From a virus, in IMG/VR virus record IMGVR_UViG_3300027908_000003, positions 64,001 to 93,609 of that record: 29,609 bases of DNA. The stretch is one strand, 5' to 3'. Of the stretch, positions 14,712-20,671 are shown one piece after another. Under the pieces are notes generated by a model. The model had not been told where the DNA came from and made no database searches. It saw only the letters and a program-made list of their open reading frames with translations. The position numbers and the translations under genes are program-made. Each line of letters opens with the position of its first letter. Positions within the stretch are counted from its first letter, which is position 1.

Positions 14712-15121
14712 TACAGTAACGCCTTTGACATATCTGGCTCTTTGTAATTTTTCCCCTTCAAAATCTTACCATCCTCTCGGCGAATTGGCTTGCCGTCATC
14801 TCCTAGCTTACTCATGTTTGATTTATGAACTTCTAATAACGCTGTATCAAGATCAATATTGAAGACTAGAGCAGTACCATAAGTTACATAAAGTAAATCA
14901 GCAAGCTCCTTAGCCAAAGCACTTCTATCAATTTCTTCATATTGTGATCTAGTTGTATCTAGAACCTTCTTTACCTCTTTGTACTCCTCTTTTATTAAAC
15001 TTAATCTTAAATTCTTTTGTTGTTTATCATTTGGAATTTCATAAGACGAATGAAACTCTTCTAAAGCAACAGATGCAAAACTAGCTAAAGTAGAATGAAC
15101 TTCATAAGTATTTTTATTCAT
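14711..15121 (-). CDS. MazG-like nucleotide pyrophosphohydrolase
   Basis: 136 aa from ATG at 15121, chosen because it overlaps the HD gene stop (ATGAATAA). The all-alpha MazG fold is visible with metal-binding EE-x-x-E at residues 45-49 and E-x-x-D at 72-75 (KELADLLYVTYGTAL), then EVHKSNMSKLG near 95-106. It would hydrolyse nucleoside triphosphates to monophosphates plus PPi. Phage MazG proteins are proposed to clean nucleotide pools or alter alarmone levels. It overlaps the HD alarmone-hydrolase-like gene upstream and the RHH gene downstream, so expression is linked. Confidence 0.85.
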   Translation of the reverse strand: MNKNTYEVHSTLASFASVALEEFHSSYEIPNDKQQKNLRLSLIKEEYKEVKKVLDTTRSQYEEIDRSALAKELADLLYVTYGTALVFNIDLDTALLEVHKSNMSKLGDDGKPIRREDGKILKGKNYKEPDMSKALL

Positions 15122-15587
15122 GACTTTTCTCAATCAATATCAATTCATTCAATGCCTTCTGATACATTTTATTTCTTTGTAAATCTTTCTCAGTGATCTC
15201 TTTCAGTCTAGACTCATCTAAATTATCATCTAGATCGGCCATCTTAATAATCCTCGGCGCCCAATGCTCCTTCACTCGACTCATATAGCTTTTCCAAGAC
15301 TCATGTTCACGCCTTGTAAGTGAGTCAACAGTCTTAATTACTGTTAATCCAAAGAATTTTTCTATATACACATGCATCTCATCTTTATTATCACAATCCT
15401 CAATACAATCATGTAGAATTGCAGAACAAAGAACAGATTCGGAATCTTTGATATTTAAATTTCTGATCTTATACTCTACAGCGCCAAGAACGCGCAGAGG
15501 GTGAAATATATATGGATATCCTCCTAAATCAGTTTGGTTCATATGAACATCTGAAGCCAGTTTAATTGCTCCCTCTATTCTCTTCAT
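15114..15587 (-). CDS. SpoT/MESH1-like HD hydrolase
   Basis: 157 aa from ATG at 15587, which overlaps the upstream stop as ATGA. The HD signature is complete: H15 (ASDVH), YPYIFHP with H29, AILHDCIED with H59-D60 and E63-D64, and a late Asp in IKMADLDDNLDES (about 115-127). This arrangement matches stand-alone (p)ppGpp hydrolases (MESH1/small alarmone hydrolase). It lacks a synthetase domain. It would remove the 3' pyrophosphate of alarmones and so block the stringent response. Overlap with MazG suggests joint action on nucleotides. Other HD phosphohydrolase substrates are possible. Confidence 0.82.
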   Translation of the reverse strand: MKRIEGAIKLASDVHMNQTDLGGYPYIFHPLRVLGAVEYKIRNLNIKDSESVLCSAILHDCIEDCDNKDEMHVYIEKFFGLTVIKTVDSLTRREHESWKSYMSRVKEHWAPRIIKMADLDDNLDESRLKEITEKDLQRNKMYQKALNELILIEKSHE

Positions 15588-15862
15588 AGCCAATGACTTT
15601 TCGGTTTATTGTCTTTATCTTTCTTGCTAACTACTCCTGAGTAAAATGACCTATGCAATAGTGCCATTATAAAATACAGTACCGGGGAAAGTATTATAAA
15701 AGCAGGAAATATTCCCGCGATTTCTGCGCCCGAAATTCCTTCAAACATAAAAGCAGTACAATGAATTACAAATCCTATCCATAGAAATACAATAACTATT
15801 GTAATTATATTCCATATCTTATCTTCATTTGCTTTGAGGTATATCCTTTGATGTTCATTCAT
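15584..15862 (-). CDS. Two-span membrane protein
   Basis: 92 aa from ATG at 15862, which overlaps the previous stop (ATGA). Two hydrophobic segments: IWNIITIVIVFLWIGFVIH (about 16-35) and AGIFPAFIILSPVLYFIMAL (about 49-68), with a Lys-rich tail. Sits directly upstream of the HD gene. Function unknown. Confidence 0.6.
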   Translation of the reverse strand: MNEHQRIYLKANEDKIWNIITIVIVFLWIGFVIHCTAFMFEGISGAEIAGIFPAFIILSPVLYFIMALLHRSFYSGVVSKKDKDNKPKSHWL

Positions 15863-16014
15863 CTGTGCCAACCTTCTTCTTCAATCCAAGATTTTTCTTT
15901 AACTCCATCTTGTAAATAGCTATATATCTCTTCTATTTCTTTTTTATTCCCTTTAAAGTAATAATACTTATAGCATTCAATCTTATATTCATAACAAATT
16001 CTGTAATAATTCAT
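15859..16014 (-). CDS. 51-aa hypothetical protein
   Basis: Tyr- and Lys-rich: begins MNYYRICYEYKIECYKYYYF and ends WIEEEGWHR. It overlaps both neighbours (TAATG at the start, ATGA at the end), which supports real translation. No family recognised. Confidence 0.5.
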   Translation of the reverse strand: MNYYRICYEYKIECYKYYYFKGNKKEIEEIYSYLQDGVKEKSWIEEEGWHR

Positions 16015-16121
16015 TATTTTCTCTTTCTAGGTTTCAAACCACTTTCACAGCTGCAGCACCAAGCAATAAAGATTATTAAGCAAGGTACTCCAATAAATAT
16101 AGTCTCAAGTGTCTTTATCAT
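16014..16121 (-). CDS. 35-aa membrane peptide, leaderless mRNA candidate
   Basis: MIKTLETIFIGVPCLIIFIA then WCC-SCES and KPRKRK: one membrane span with a Cys cluster and a basic cytoplasmic tail. The ATG is only 7 nt after the -10 box (16129-16134), so the mRNA would start at or next to the ATG. First gene of the 14264-16121 row, joined to the next by TAATG. Confidence 0.55.
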   Translation of the reverse strand: MIKTLETIFIGVPCLIIFIAWCCSCESGLKPRKRK

Positions 16122-16128
16122 AACATAT

Positions 16129-16157
16129 AGCGTAGCACAAAATATATTAGTTGTCAA
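16129..16157 (-). promoter_or_regulatory. Promoter of the MazG/HD row
   Basis: On the minus strand: TTGACA (16157-16152), 17-nt spacer ending TGTGC, TACGCT (16134-16129), with the word TGTGCTAC over the -10. The ATG follows at 16121. Confidence 0.7.
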
Positions 16158-16243
16158 GGGAAAATTCGGCCGAGAGGAGAACTATCAATACTCTCCCACT
16201 CGCTATATCTGACCTCCCGGCGCTAGCTCAGCCGGAGAGGTAA

Positions 16244-16471
16244 TCAATCAAACCAATCTATTCCCTTTAGCCAATGAGGCTTCCATATTTGAACAACCAT
16301 TTTTGCGTAGTTCTCATCAGCGTCATCAAATGCATCGTTTAATTTTTCGACATTTAATATAAATACAATTGTAGAATCCCAATCATCTATTTCTGGATTT
16401 AAATATCCTCCAATTAGTTGATCTATCTTACACATTCTTCTTTCATTAGTAAACTTTTCTGAAATCCACAT
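16244..16471 (-). CDS. Hypothetical protein
   Basis: 75 aa from ATG at 16471, chosen because AGGAG lies 10 nt upstream; a longer frame exists but lacks a site. Acidic, with IDDWDSTIVFILNVEKLNDA and a Trp-rich end (QIWKPHWLKGIDWFD). A GTGCTACA word lies just upstream. No family recognised. Confidence 0.5.
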   Translation of the reverse strand: MWISEKFTNERRMCKIDQLIGGYLNPEIDDWDSTIVFILNVEKLNDAFDDADENYAKMVVQIWKPHWLKGIDWFD

Positions 16472-16516
16472 TTGCAGCACACTCCTGTGTAGCACAATTT
16501 CTAAAAATATATTTTA

Positions 16517-16681
16517 TTAATCAAATCTACTACACTCTATATAGATACAATCTTTATTTAATTCAATATTTGTTATTTTCTTTATTAACCCATTGTCTCT
16601 ATCAAATATTAAAATATCTTTATATTTATTATTGTCTAAATATTCTAGTTCTTTTATTAATGTATCGCTGGTTATCTTCAT
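16517..16681 (-). CDS. Hypothetical protein, leaderless mRNA candidate
   Basis: 54 aa from ATG at 16681: MKITSDTLIKELEYLDNN, YKDILIFDRDNGLIKKI, then an IELNKDCIYIE strand. The ATG is 7 nt after the -10 (16689-16694), with no ribosome site, so a leaderless transcript is likely. First minus-strand gene left of the divergent region. No family recognised. Confidence 0.5.
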   Translation of the reverse strand: MKITSDTLIKELEYLDNNKYKDILIFDRDNGLIKKITNIELNKDCIYIECSRFD

Positions 16682-16688
16682 GTAGAAC

Positions 16689-16716
16689 ATTGTAGCACAA
16701 TCTAGCAATCATGCAA
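16689..16716 (-). promoter_or_regulatory. Leftward promoter at the divergent region
   Basis: Minus strand: TTGCAT (16716-16711), 16-nt spacer, TGC-TACAAT extended -10 (16694-16689), ATG at 16681. Confidence 0.55.
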
Positions 16717-16729
16717 GCCACCTGTAGCA

Positions 16730-17086
16730 CATTAGTAGTGTTCTACATAAAATCCTGATGACGTGGGTTAGCTACCATCGACCCCGACAGCCAGTAAGCA
16801 ATCCCTAATCCGAGCATCCCCTGGGCGGGGTGCGGCGGGAAGGATACCATCGTTTACTGGATATAGGATTACCGGGAGAAGTGTCTCAGGGATTTTCTCA
16901 GGCCAATTCCCGCCGGGATGGTCACGGATGGTGGCCCGGCTAATTCGAAGGCATTACAGCACCTCTAGATTTATTCTGGTGTGGTGCGTTTACTGTTTGT
17001 TCTACACTCTGCGCGGAGTTGGGCTGGAACTTAGAACTATCATTATTTAGTGATTATTGTACTACATCAACATATTGTGCTACAAA
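16730..17086. other. Structured divergent intergenic region (origin or ncRNA candidate)
   Basis: No gene is seen in about 360 nt. Dense dyads occur: CCAGTAA (16791-16797) with TTACTGG (16854-16860); CATCCCC (16815-16821) with GGGGTG (16827-16832); GCCGGG (16912-16917) with CCCGGC (16935-16940). ACCATCG occurs at 16774 and 16846, and GGATGGT at 16916 and 16926 (10-nt spacing, inverted with respect to the first two). One GC-rich element copy lies at about 16868-16915. It separates leftward and rightward transcription. A replication origin, a structured RNA or a regulatory hub are all possible. Confidence 0.5.
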
Positions 17087-17087
17087 T

Positions 17088-17137
17088 ATAAAGATTCATA
17101 AAGAAGTATTGACATCGAAGATTGAATCTGCTTAGAT
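17088..17137 (+). promoter_or_regulatory. Promoter with ATAAAGATT box (copy 1)
   Basis: ATAAAGATT (17088-17096), 12 nt, TTGACA (17109-17114), 17 nt, TTAGAT (17132-17137). The ATG of the next gene is 6 nt further on, so the mRNA is probably leaderless. Confidence 0.7.
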
Positions 17138-17143
17138 CATAGA

Positions 17144-17368
17144 ATGAACTACGAACTGAATAAATACATCATCATCGAGTCGAACACCGGCCAGGAGGAT
17201 TTCGTCGTCCACCGGGAGAACTGCTATCACGCTGCTACTGGTAAAGGAACTACTATATCTGCTACCTCCGCGCGCTCCGCTGCCGAAGCATACATAGAGA
17301 CGTGCTACACGGAGCTAGATCACCAGTTGGGCTTCGGTACGTATCGAATAATGCCGTGCTGTAAATAA
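17144..17368 (+). CDS. Hypothetical small Cys/His-containing protein
   Basis: 74 aa: YIIIESNTGQEDFVVHREN, CYHAATGKGTTISATSARSA, then a helix AEAYIETCYTELDHQLG and final CC. Starts directly after the promoter with no ribosome site, so leaderless translation is likely. Part of the sequence (17264-17289) is a GC-rich motif copy, which sets the ARSAAEA residues. No family recognised. Confidence 0.55.
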   Translation: MNYELNKYIIIESNTGQEDFVVHRENCYHAATGKGTTISATSARSAAEAYIETCYTELDHQLGFGTYRIMPCCK

Positions 17369-17417
17369 GAACTACTCCGGCGCGATCCGTCGCCGAAAGA
17401 TCCCAAACTCAAGAAAC

Positions 17418-17466
17418 ATAAAGATTGTTCTACAGACCTTGACTTTGTTCTACAAAGTGCTACAGT
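17418..17466 (+). promoter_or_regulatory. Promoter with ATAAAGATT box (copy 2)
   Basis: ATAAAGATT (17418-17426), 12 nt, TTGACT (17439-17444), 16 nt, TGC-TACAGT (17461-17466). TGTTCTACA words lie at about 17427 and 17447. A GC-rich motif copy (17375-17400) lies upstream. Confidence 0.7.
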
Positions 17467-17500
17467 CATAGAAGTACATTCGATAAAGGGAGATATAAGA

Positions 17501-17701
17501 ATGATAGACGAATATGGACTCTCAAGAATCATTCTCCGCGCGCTTCGCACCGCTGGAAAGCTAAGTATGAGCGAACTGCAAGCAAGATGTGAATGCAACC
17601 GAGTTGATCTTGTTCGCACGCTCGAACAAATCCACAAACGCGGATATGAGATCCACAAAGAGATTGATGCTGGATTTATGATGGTGAGTCTGATCAACTA
17701 A
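17501..17701 (+). CDS. Winged-helix DNA-binding protein
   Basis: 66 aa: a winged-helix/BirA-N-like unit with IILRALRTAGKLSMSELQAR (helices 1-2), CNRVDLVRTLEQIHKRGYEI (recognition helix) and a wing strand ending FMMVSLIN. The whole protein is the domain. AGGGAG lies before the ATG. It has an own promoter with the ATAAAGATT box and is followed by an inverted GC-rich element. It could be the regulator of this box set (inference from position only). Confidence 0.7.
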   Translation: MIDEYGLSRIILRALRTAGKLSMSELQARCECNRVDLVRTLEQIHKRGYEIHKEIDAGFMMVSLIN

Positions 17702-17765
17702 AGCTCGGCAGGAAACTCGCCGATAAGATCGAAACAAGTATCTTTTCCCCGGCCAAACTCCCCCG
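17702..17765. repeat. Inverted GC-rich element (copy B)
   Basis: CGGCAGGAAACTCGCCG faces CCCGGCCAAACTCCCCCG across about 28 nt. GCCG pairs with CGGC and CGG with CCG around symmetric internal loops; AAGAT and ATCTT pair inside. It begins right after a stop codon and ends 3-4 nt before the ATAAAGATT box. Related to copies at 18000, 18337, 20755 and 25020. Confidence 0.6.
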
Positions 17766-17768
17766 AAC

Positions 17769-17817
17769 ATAAAGATTTCAAAGAAAGCTTGACATCATAG
17801 TTTCAATCTTCTATAAG
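17769..17817 (+). promoter_or_regulatory. Promoter with ATAAAGATT box (copy 3)
   Basis: ATAAAGATT (17769-17777), 11 nt, TTGACA (17789-17794), 17 nt, TATAAG (17812-17817). Confidence 0.75.
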
Positions 17818-17847
17818 TACTTTCAAGATCAAGAAAAGGAGTTTCTA

Positions 17848-18024
17848 GTGAAGCAAAGCGATCACAAAATTACATATCAACAGGACACTAAGTATGTACA
17901 CCTATTCCGCCCGGTTTGCTTTTGTGGTTGGAAGAGGGGATCATTCGTCGGTAAAGATCTAGCGGAACATTGGGGATCAGAACATTTGCACGAGACTAAA
18001 GCTCAGCAGGGAAATCGCCGATAG
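17848..18024 (+). CDS. Small zinc-finger-like protein, GTG start
   Basis: 58 aa: KITYQQDTKYVHLFRPV, CFCGWKRGSFVGKD, AEHWGSEHLHETK. The pair C-x-C plus two His (HW, EH) could bind one zinc. AAAGGAG precedes the GTG by 7 nt. The last codons run into the inverted GC-rich element that starts at 18000. The 'WGSE' codons (TTGGGGATCAGAA) recur exactly at about 20757. Confidence 0.55.
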   Translation: MKQSDHKITYQQDTKYVHLFRPVCFCGWKRGSFVGKDLAEHWGSEHLHETKAQQGNRR

Positions 18025-18066
18025 TATCGAATCAAGCATCTTTCTCCCGGCCAAGCTTCTGCCTAA
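18000..18066. repeat. Inverted GC-rich element (copy C)
   Basis: CAGCAGGGAAATCGCCG faces CCCGGCCAAGCTTCTGCC. GCAG pairs with CTGC and GCCG with CGGC around 7-nt internal loops, as in copy B. CGAATCAAGCATCTTT in the middle matches CGAAACAAGTATCTTT of copy B. It overlaps the 3' end of the preceding gene and precedes promoter copy 4. Confidence 0.6.
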
Positions 18067-18077
18067 AGAAGTCAAAC

Positions 18078-18125
18078 ATAAAGATTCGCAGAAAAGCTTG
18101 ACAGACACTTGAAACTCTGTATAGT
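18078..18125 (+). promoter_or_regulatory. Promoter with ATAAAGATT box (copy 4)
   Basis: ATAAAGATT (18078-18086), 11 nt, TTGACA (18098-18103), 16 nt, TATAGT (18120-18125). Confidence 0.75.
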
Positions 18126-18156
18126 AGTTCTTACAAGCGAAGATTGGAGATCAGAA

Positions 18157-18336
18157 ATGGATCAAATTACCCAAATAGAAGCTACTAAATATTTTTCAGA
18201 ATGGCTTGATTGGTGGAAGTCTGCCGGTGATCTAAATGACGAAGGTCCTAAAAAGCCATCTAATCTTCCAAACCACTTCATACTAAAGTTCAAGACTGCA
18301 GCTGAAATAGTAGCAGCTTCAGTAGAGGGGAAGTAG
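18157..18336 (+). CDS. Hypothetical protein
   Basis: 59 aa from ATG at 18157 (GGAGA upstream); an earlier in-frame ATG lies inside the promoter spacer and cannot be the start. ATKYFSEWLDWWKSAGDL is a Trp-rich helix, FILKFKTAAEIVAASVEG a second. No family recognised. Confidence 0.6.
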   Translation: MDQITQIEATKYFSEWLDWWKSAGDLNDEGPKKPSNLPNHFILKFKTAAEIVAASVEGK

Positions 18337-18390
18337 CCAGCAGACAGGAAATCTGGCGATTGAATCTCGCCGGATGTTTCCCCCGGTAAA
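18337..18390. repeat. Inverted GC-rich element (copy D)
   Basis: GACAGGAAATCTGGCGATTG faces TCTCGCCGGATG and CCCCCGG. Same architecture as copies B and C with a shorter centre, again between two genes. Here no ATAAAGATT box follows; the GC-rich cassette begins instead. Confidence 0.5.
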
Positions 18391-18426
18391 TGTAGCTTCA
18401 TATACAACTAAACAGGAGATTGAACA

Positions 18427-18597
18427 ATGAGCAATGACAAGCAGACACCAGAGCAGATCCGAGACAACACAATCAAAGCAGCGAAAAAGGCTTTCCTCGC
18501 CGAAGTTGCTGCCGCGAAGGCTAAGCAGGAGACGACGGTGCGCGAGGCGTGGAGCACGTTCATTGAGCAGAGCGCACCAGCAGCGAAGGCGGCGTAG
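18427..18597 (+). CDS. Small Ala/Lys-rich helical protein, first gene of GC-rich cassette
   Basis: 56 aa: MSNDKQTPEQIRDNTIKAAK, then a long helix AFLAEVAAAKAKQETTV and REAWSTFIEQSAPAAKAA. AGGAGA precedes the ATG. Another long frame over the same DNA gives an Arg-rich, non-protein-like sequence and is not used. No family recognised. Confidence 0.6.
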   Translation: MSNDKQTPEQIRDNTIKAAKKAFLAEVAAAKAKQETTVREAWSTFIEQSAPAAKAA

Positions 18598-18662
18598 TAT
18601 CCAACCGTGGTCAAATCGCAGGTGGACACAGAACGAAGCGCAGCGAGCATCCGTCGCAGCAC

Positions 18663-18728
18663 ATGATTATCAGCTCCGACGGCACGGTGTTCTGGCCGGG
18701 CGAGACGGGAGATCCGCTGTACGTATAG
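18663..18728 (+). CDS. Possible 21-aa peptide
   Basis: Reads MIISSDGTVFWPGETGDPLYV, protein-like but very short and without a clear ribosome site. A 19-codon GTG frame (18607-18666) ends on its ATG as ATGA, so a coupled tiny-gene chain between 18597 and 18749 is possible. Confidence 0.3.
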   Translation: MIISSDGTVFWPGETGDPLYV

Positions 18729-18748
18729 TCGATCAAAGGGAGCGAATA

Positions 18749-19129
18749 ATGAGCAGGCAACCTAGACCTAGCGAGCAGGTTATGGCAATGATCGCGGACA
18801 CCAAGCCAGAGTATGGCGTGTTCGACAAAAACAACAGGAAGGTGTGCTCGTTTGGCGAGAAAGTCACAGCCGAGCGTCGAGCGGAAGCCTACGACGGTGC
18901 TACGGTGCGCAAAATCGACAAGTCCGAGCTACGACCCGAGCTACAGGGATGCGAGGGCTACCGGGTAGAAGTCACAGACGCCGACGGTCTGCGCCGCCGG
19001 TTCATCGTAGGACGCTCTACAGGATGGCGTCCTGTTCATTTGGAGATCAAGCGTCGTGATTCGCACGGAGGGATGGCCTGCGACTCACGCGGTTACACAA
19101 ACGTTCGGCGTATCGAGTACGTACGATGA
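18749..19129 (+). CDS. Hypothetical protein, GC-rich cassette
   Basis: 126 aa from ATG at 18749 (AAAGGGAGCGA upstream). The frame is open further upstream but that part is Arg-rich and overlaps another gene, so the internal ATG is preferred. YGVFDKNNRKVCSFGEK, AYDGATVRKIDKSEL, YRVEVTDADGLRRRFIVGR and a basic end with RDSHGGMACDSRGYTNV. Beta-rich, single domain. Codons are GC-rich, unlike the neighbouring regions. No family recognised. Confidence 0.6.
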   Translation: MSRQPRPSEQVMAMIADTKPEYGVFDKNNRKVCSFGEKVTAERRAEAYDGATVRKIDKSELRPELQGCEGYRVEVTDADGLRRRFIVGRSTGWRPVHLEIKRRDSHGGMACDSRGYTNVRRIEYVR

Positions 19130-19611
19130 CCACACTAAACAACCAACGCGACGCCTGGGTCGAGCAGGCTAAAAAACTCGGCGAAGAGCAAGCCAAGAGT
19201 GCTGCAACGTGGGCAACGGACGCTAACTCCGACGTTGACGAGCGTAAGCGTGTGCTGCAAATGCTACGCGATGGCGACGGCGCCGCCTATGACTACCTAC
19301 CGCGTCAACCGGACCTGTCCGGCGAGTTCGCCGACGACCTAAATCCCGCGAAGCTCTACGTGGAGATTACCGGACATATCGCAGAGACTGATGCAGAAGC
19401 CGTGGACGCGATTGCCCTAGCCGACGCACTCGCAGAGGCATACGAGGAAGGCGCCTCCGAGACGTTCACGCTGGCGTGCGAAGCTGAACTGATCAGGTTT
19501 CTGCGAGTAGGACGAAACGCGGGGCGACCTCCCGCGTCCGCACGTAGAACGTGCGCTGATGAGTCCAAATCAAGAGAGGTGCAAGAATGCGCGAGCAGAG
19601 AGTGCAAGTAA
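19126..19611 (+). CDS. Hypothetical acidic protein, GC-rich cassette
   Basis: 161 aa, ATGA overlap with the previous gene. ATWATDANSDVDERKRVLQM, LRDGDGAAYDYLPRQPDLSG, EFADDLNP, then long helices (AVDAIALADALAEAYEEGAS, FTLACEAELIRFL). This resembles a family of actinobacterial phage or mobile-element proteins of unknown function with 'RVLQ-x-x-x-DGD...LP-x-x-LSGE-x-ADD'. The last 25 residues overlap the next gene and may be non-functional. Confidence 0.6.
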   Translation: MTTLNNQRDAWVEQAKKLGEEQAKSAATWATDANSDVDERKRVLQMLRDGDGAAYDYLPRQPDLSGEFADDLNPAKLYVEITGHIAETDAEAVDAIALADALAEAYEEGASETFTLACEAELIRFLRVGRNAGRPPASARRTCADESKSREVQECASRECK

Positions 19612-19841
19612 ACATCGTCAGCGACGCCACGAGCGCGCTTGACAAGCTCATAAAGAAAGCCGTAATCGACGCAGGAGTAGAGACGCCACTACAAGACACG
19701 GCCTTCAAACAGTTGGAGACGGACGGCCATATCTACCGATGCGCCGAGTGCTCGACAGGAACGCTCATCGTCGGACACCTAGACCCAATTGACGAACAGA
19801 AGGCCGACGACGCCGTAGCGCGTGCGTGGCGCAAAAAGTAA
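19587..19841 (+). CDS. Small CxxC protein, GC-rich cassette
   Basis: 84 aa: QVNIVSDATSALDKLIKKAV, FKQLETDGHIYRCAECSTG with a CAEC pair, TLIVGHLDPIDEQKADDAVA. GAGAGGTG precedes the ATG. One possible metal site. No family recognised. Confidence 0.55.
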   Translation: MREQRVQVNIVSDATSALDKLIKKAVIDAGVETPLQDTAFKQLETDGHIYRCAECSTGTLIVGHLDPIDEQKADDAVARAWRKK

Positions 19842-20223
19842 GCTAGGACGAAAGGCGCAAGCACTCAGAACAGCAACGGGTGCACAGACCCACGTTTCGT
19901 TTGTCCCACACTCGACCGACTAAGAAAGGCGATTAGCTGATGCTCCACAAACGAGAGGCAACTAGGGTTGTGCTCGCGGATCTCCTGAGGCAGAATGCTG
20001 GCCGAAGCTGGCGCTGAGAAGCGCGCAGAAGGGGATCAAACCCAATCGGCCAATCAGCAGGAACCTGCTGACGCACTGTCCGCGTGAGGCAACACACGGC
20101 CACGATAGCTCCCTCATAACCAACGGAGCAAAGTCCATTCTCTGAAGTCGAGGCAGCGGCTTCTAGAGAATGGCAATTGTAGTTTCTTTTCAGCCAGATT
20201 TCACCTGATTGGAGTTATTGGAT
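19842..20223. other. GC-rich non-coding stretch with dyads
   Basis: About 380 nt with no convincing gene. A 25-codon frame (19940-20017; LADLLRQNAGRSWR) is weak. Dyads: TCAGCAGG-AA-CCTGCTGA at 20054-20071 and the long hairpin at 20135-20173. Composition matches the preceding GC-rich cassette up to about 20175, then turns AT-rich. It could hold a structured RNA or cassette end. Confidence 0.4.
20135..20173 (+). terminator. Strong hairpin at the end of the GC-rich cassette
   Basis: CCATTCTCT (20135-20143) pairs with AGAGAATGG (20165-20173), and GAAG with CTTC inside, 13 bp with one bulged T. The sequence after it (AGTTTCTTTTC) is T-rich but not a clean T-run. Likely a weak terminator or the boundary of the cassette. 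Confidence 0.55.
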
Positions 20224-20373
20224 ATGGAAATACTAACAGATGATGAGCGCAGCGTGCTTGCACAAGCACTCAGTGAGTATTACGAAGTCGTAGATGATAA
20301 CTGCGAAGATAATGAGCTAAAGCGATTCATTGACAAGCAAATTGAGTCAATTAGCAAGAAGCTAAATATATGA
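20224..20373 (+). CDS. Hypothetical 49-aa protein
   Basis: MEILTDDERSVLAQALSEYY, acidic helices to the end SISKKLNI. First gene of the long overlapping chain; a TTGGAGT site precedes it. Similar short 'LTxxERxxLxxAL' helical proteins are common in phages. No function. Confidence 0.55.
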   Translation: MEILTDDERSVLAQALSEYYEVVDDNCEDNELKRFIDKQIESISKKLNI

Positions 20374-20474
20374 TTCTCGGATTCATAATCGTAGGTTGGG
20401 GATTTCTATGTTTGATAGTTCTTACTCTCGGCGCGATTGCTGCTGAGGCAGATCGCTATATGAAAGGGGAATGA
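20370..20474 (+). CDS. 34-aa membrane peptide
   Basis: ILGFIIVGWGFLCLIVLTL and AIAAEADRYMKGE: one membrane span. ATGA overlap at the start and a 4-nt overlap at the end. A GC-rich motif copy (20425-20449) encodes LGAIAAEA. Function unknown. Confidence 0.5.
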   Translation: MILGFIIVGWGFLCLIVLTLGAIAAEADRYMKGE

Positions 20475-20671
20475 TGATTGAGAATGTCGTAAAGATTCGA
20501 GAAGATGACGCACTCAGACTGTACAATGAATTTCTAGATTCTTGTCACGACAACATAACGGTATGTGGGTGTGTGTTTGATCCTTCATATGCTCTAAAAG
20601 AGCTTGACGAGACTGCATATAGGACCGGCTTCAATGATTGGTTGGATGCAGAAGAAATGGAAATTGAATGA
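20471..20671 (+). CDS. Hypothetical protein
   Basis: 66 aa, acidic: VKIREDDALRLYNEFLDS, C-H-D-N-I-T-V-C-G-C, then ALKELDETAYRTGFNDWLDA. The Cys/His cluster may bind metal. Overlaps both neighbours by 4 nt. Confidence 0.55.
   Translation: MMIENVVKIREDDALRLYNEFLDSCHDNITVCGCVFDPSYALKELDETAYRTGFNDWLDAEEMEIE

Noticed and set aside
14538-15121. Toxin-antitoxin pair of RHH protein and neighbour
   Set aside because: The neighbour is a MazG pyrophosphohydrolase, not a recognised toxin; overlap alone does not make a TA system.
16051-16070. AATAAAGATT near 16056 on the plus strand
   Set aside because: It matches the promoter box, but lies inside a minus-strand gene with no -35 at the right distance.
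16730-17086. Known riboswitch, tmRNA or RNase P RNA in the structured region
   Set aside because: I looked for the B12, TPP, SAM and glycine cores and for tmRNA and RNase P signatures and saw none.
17320-17770. Two minus-strand frames over the winged-helix gene
   Set aside because: Antisense to a gene with promoter and ribosome site; Cys/Ser/Arg-rich shadow sequence.
18434-18748. Arg/Ser-rich upstream extension of the 126-aa gene
   Set aside because: It overlaps a better-supported 56-aa gene with a ribosome site; the composition is not protein-like, and the ATG at 18749 has its own site.
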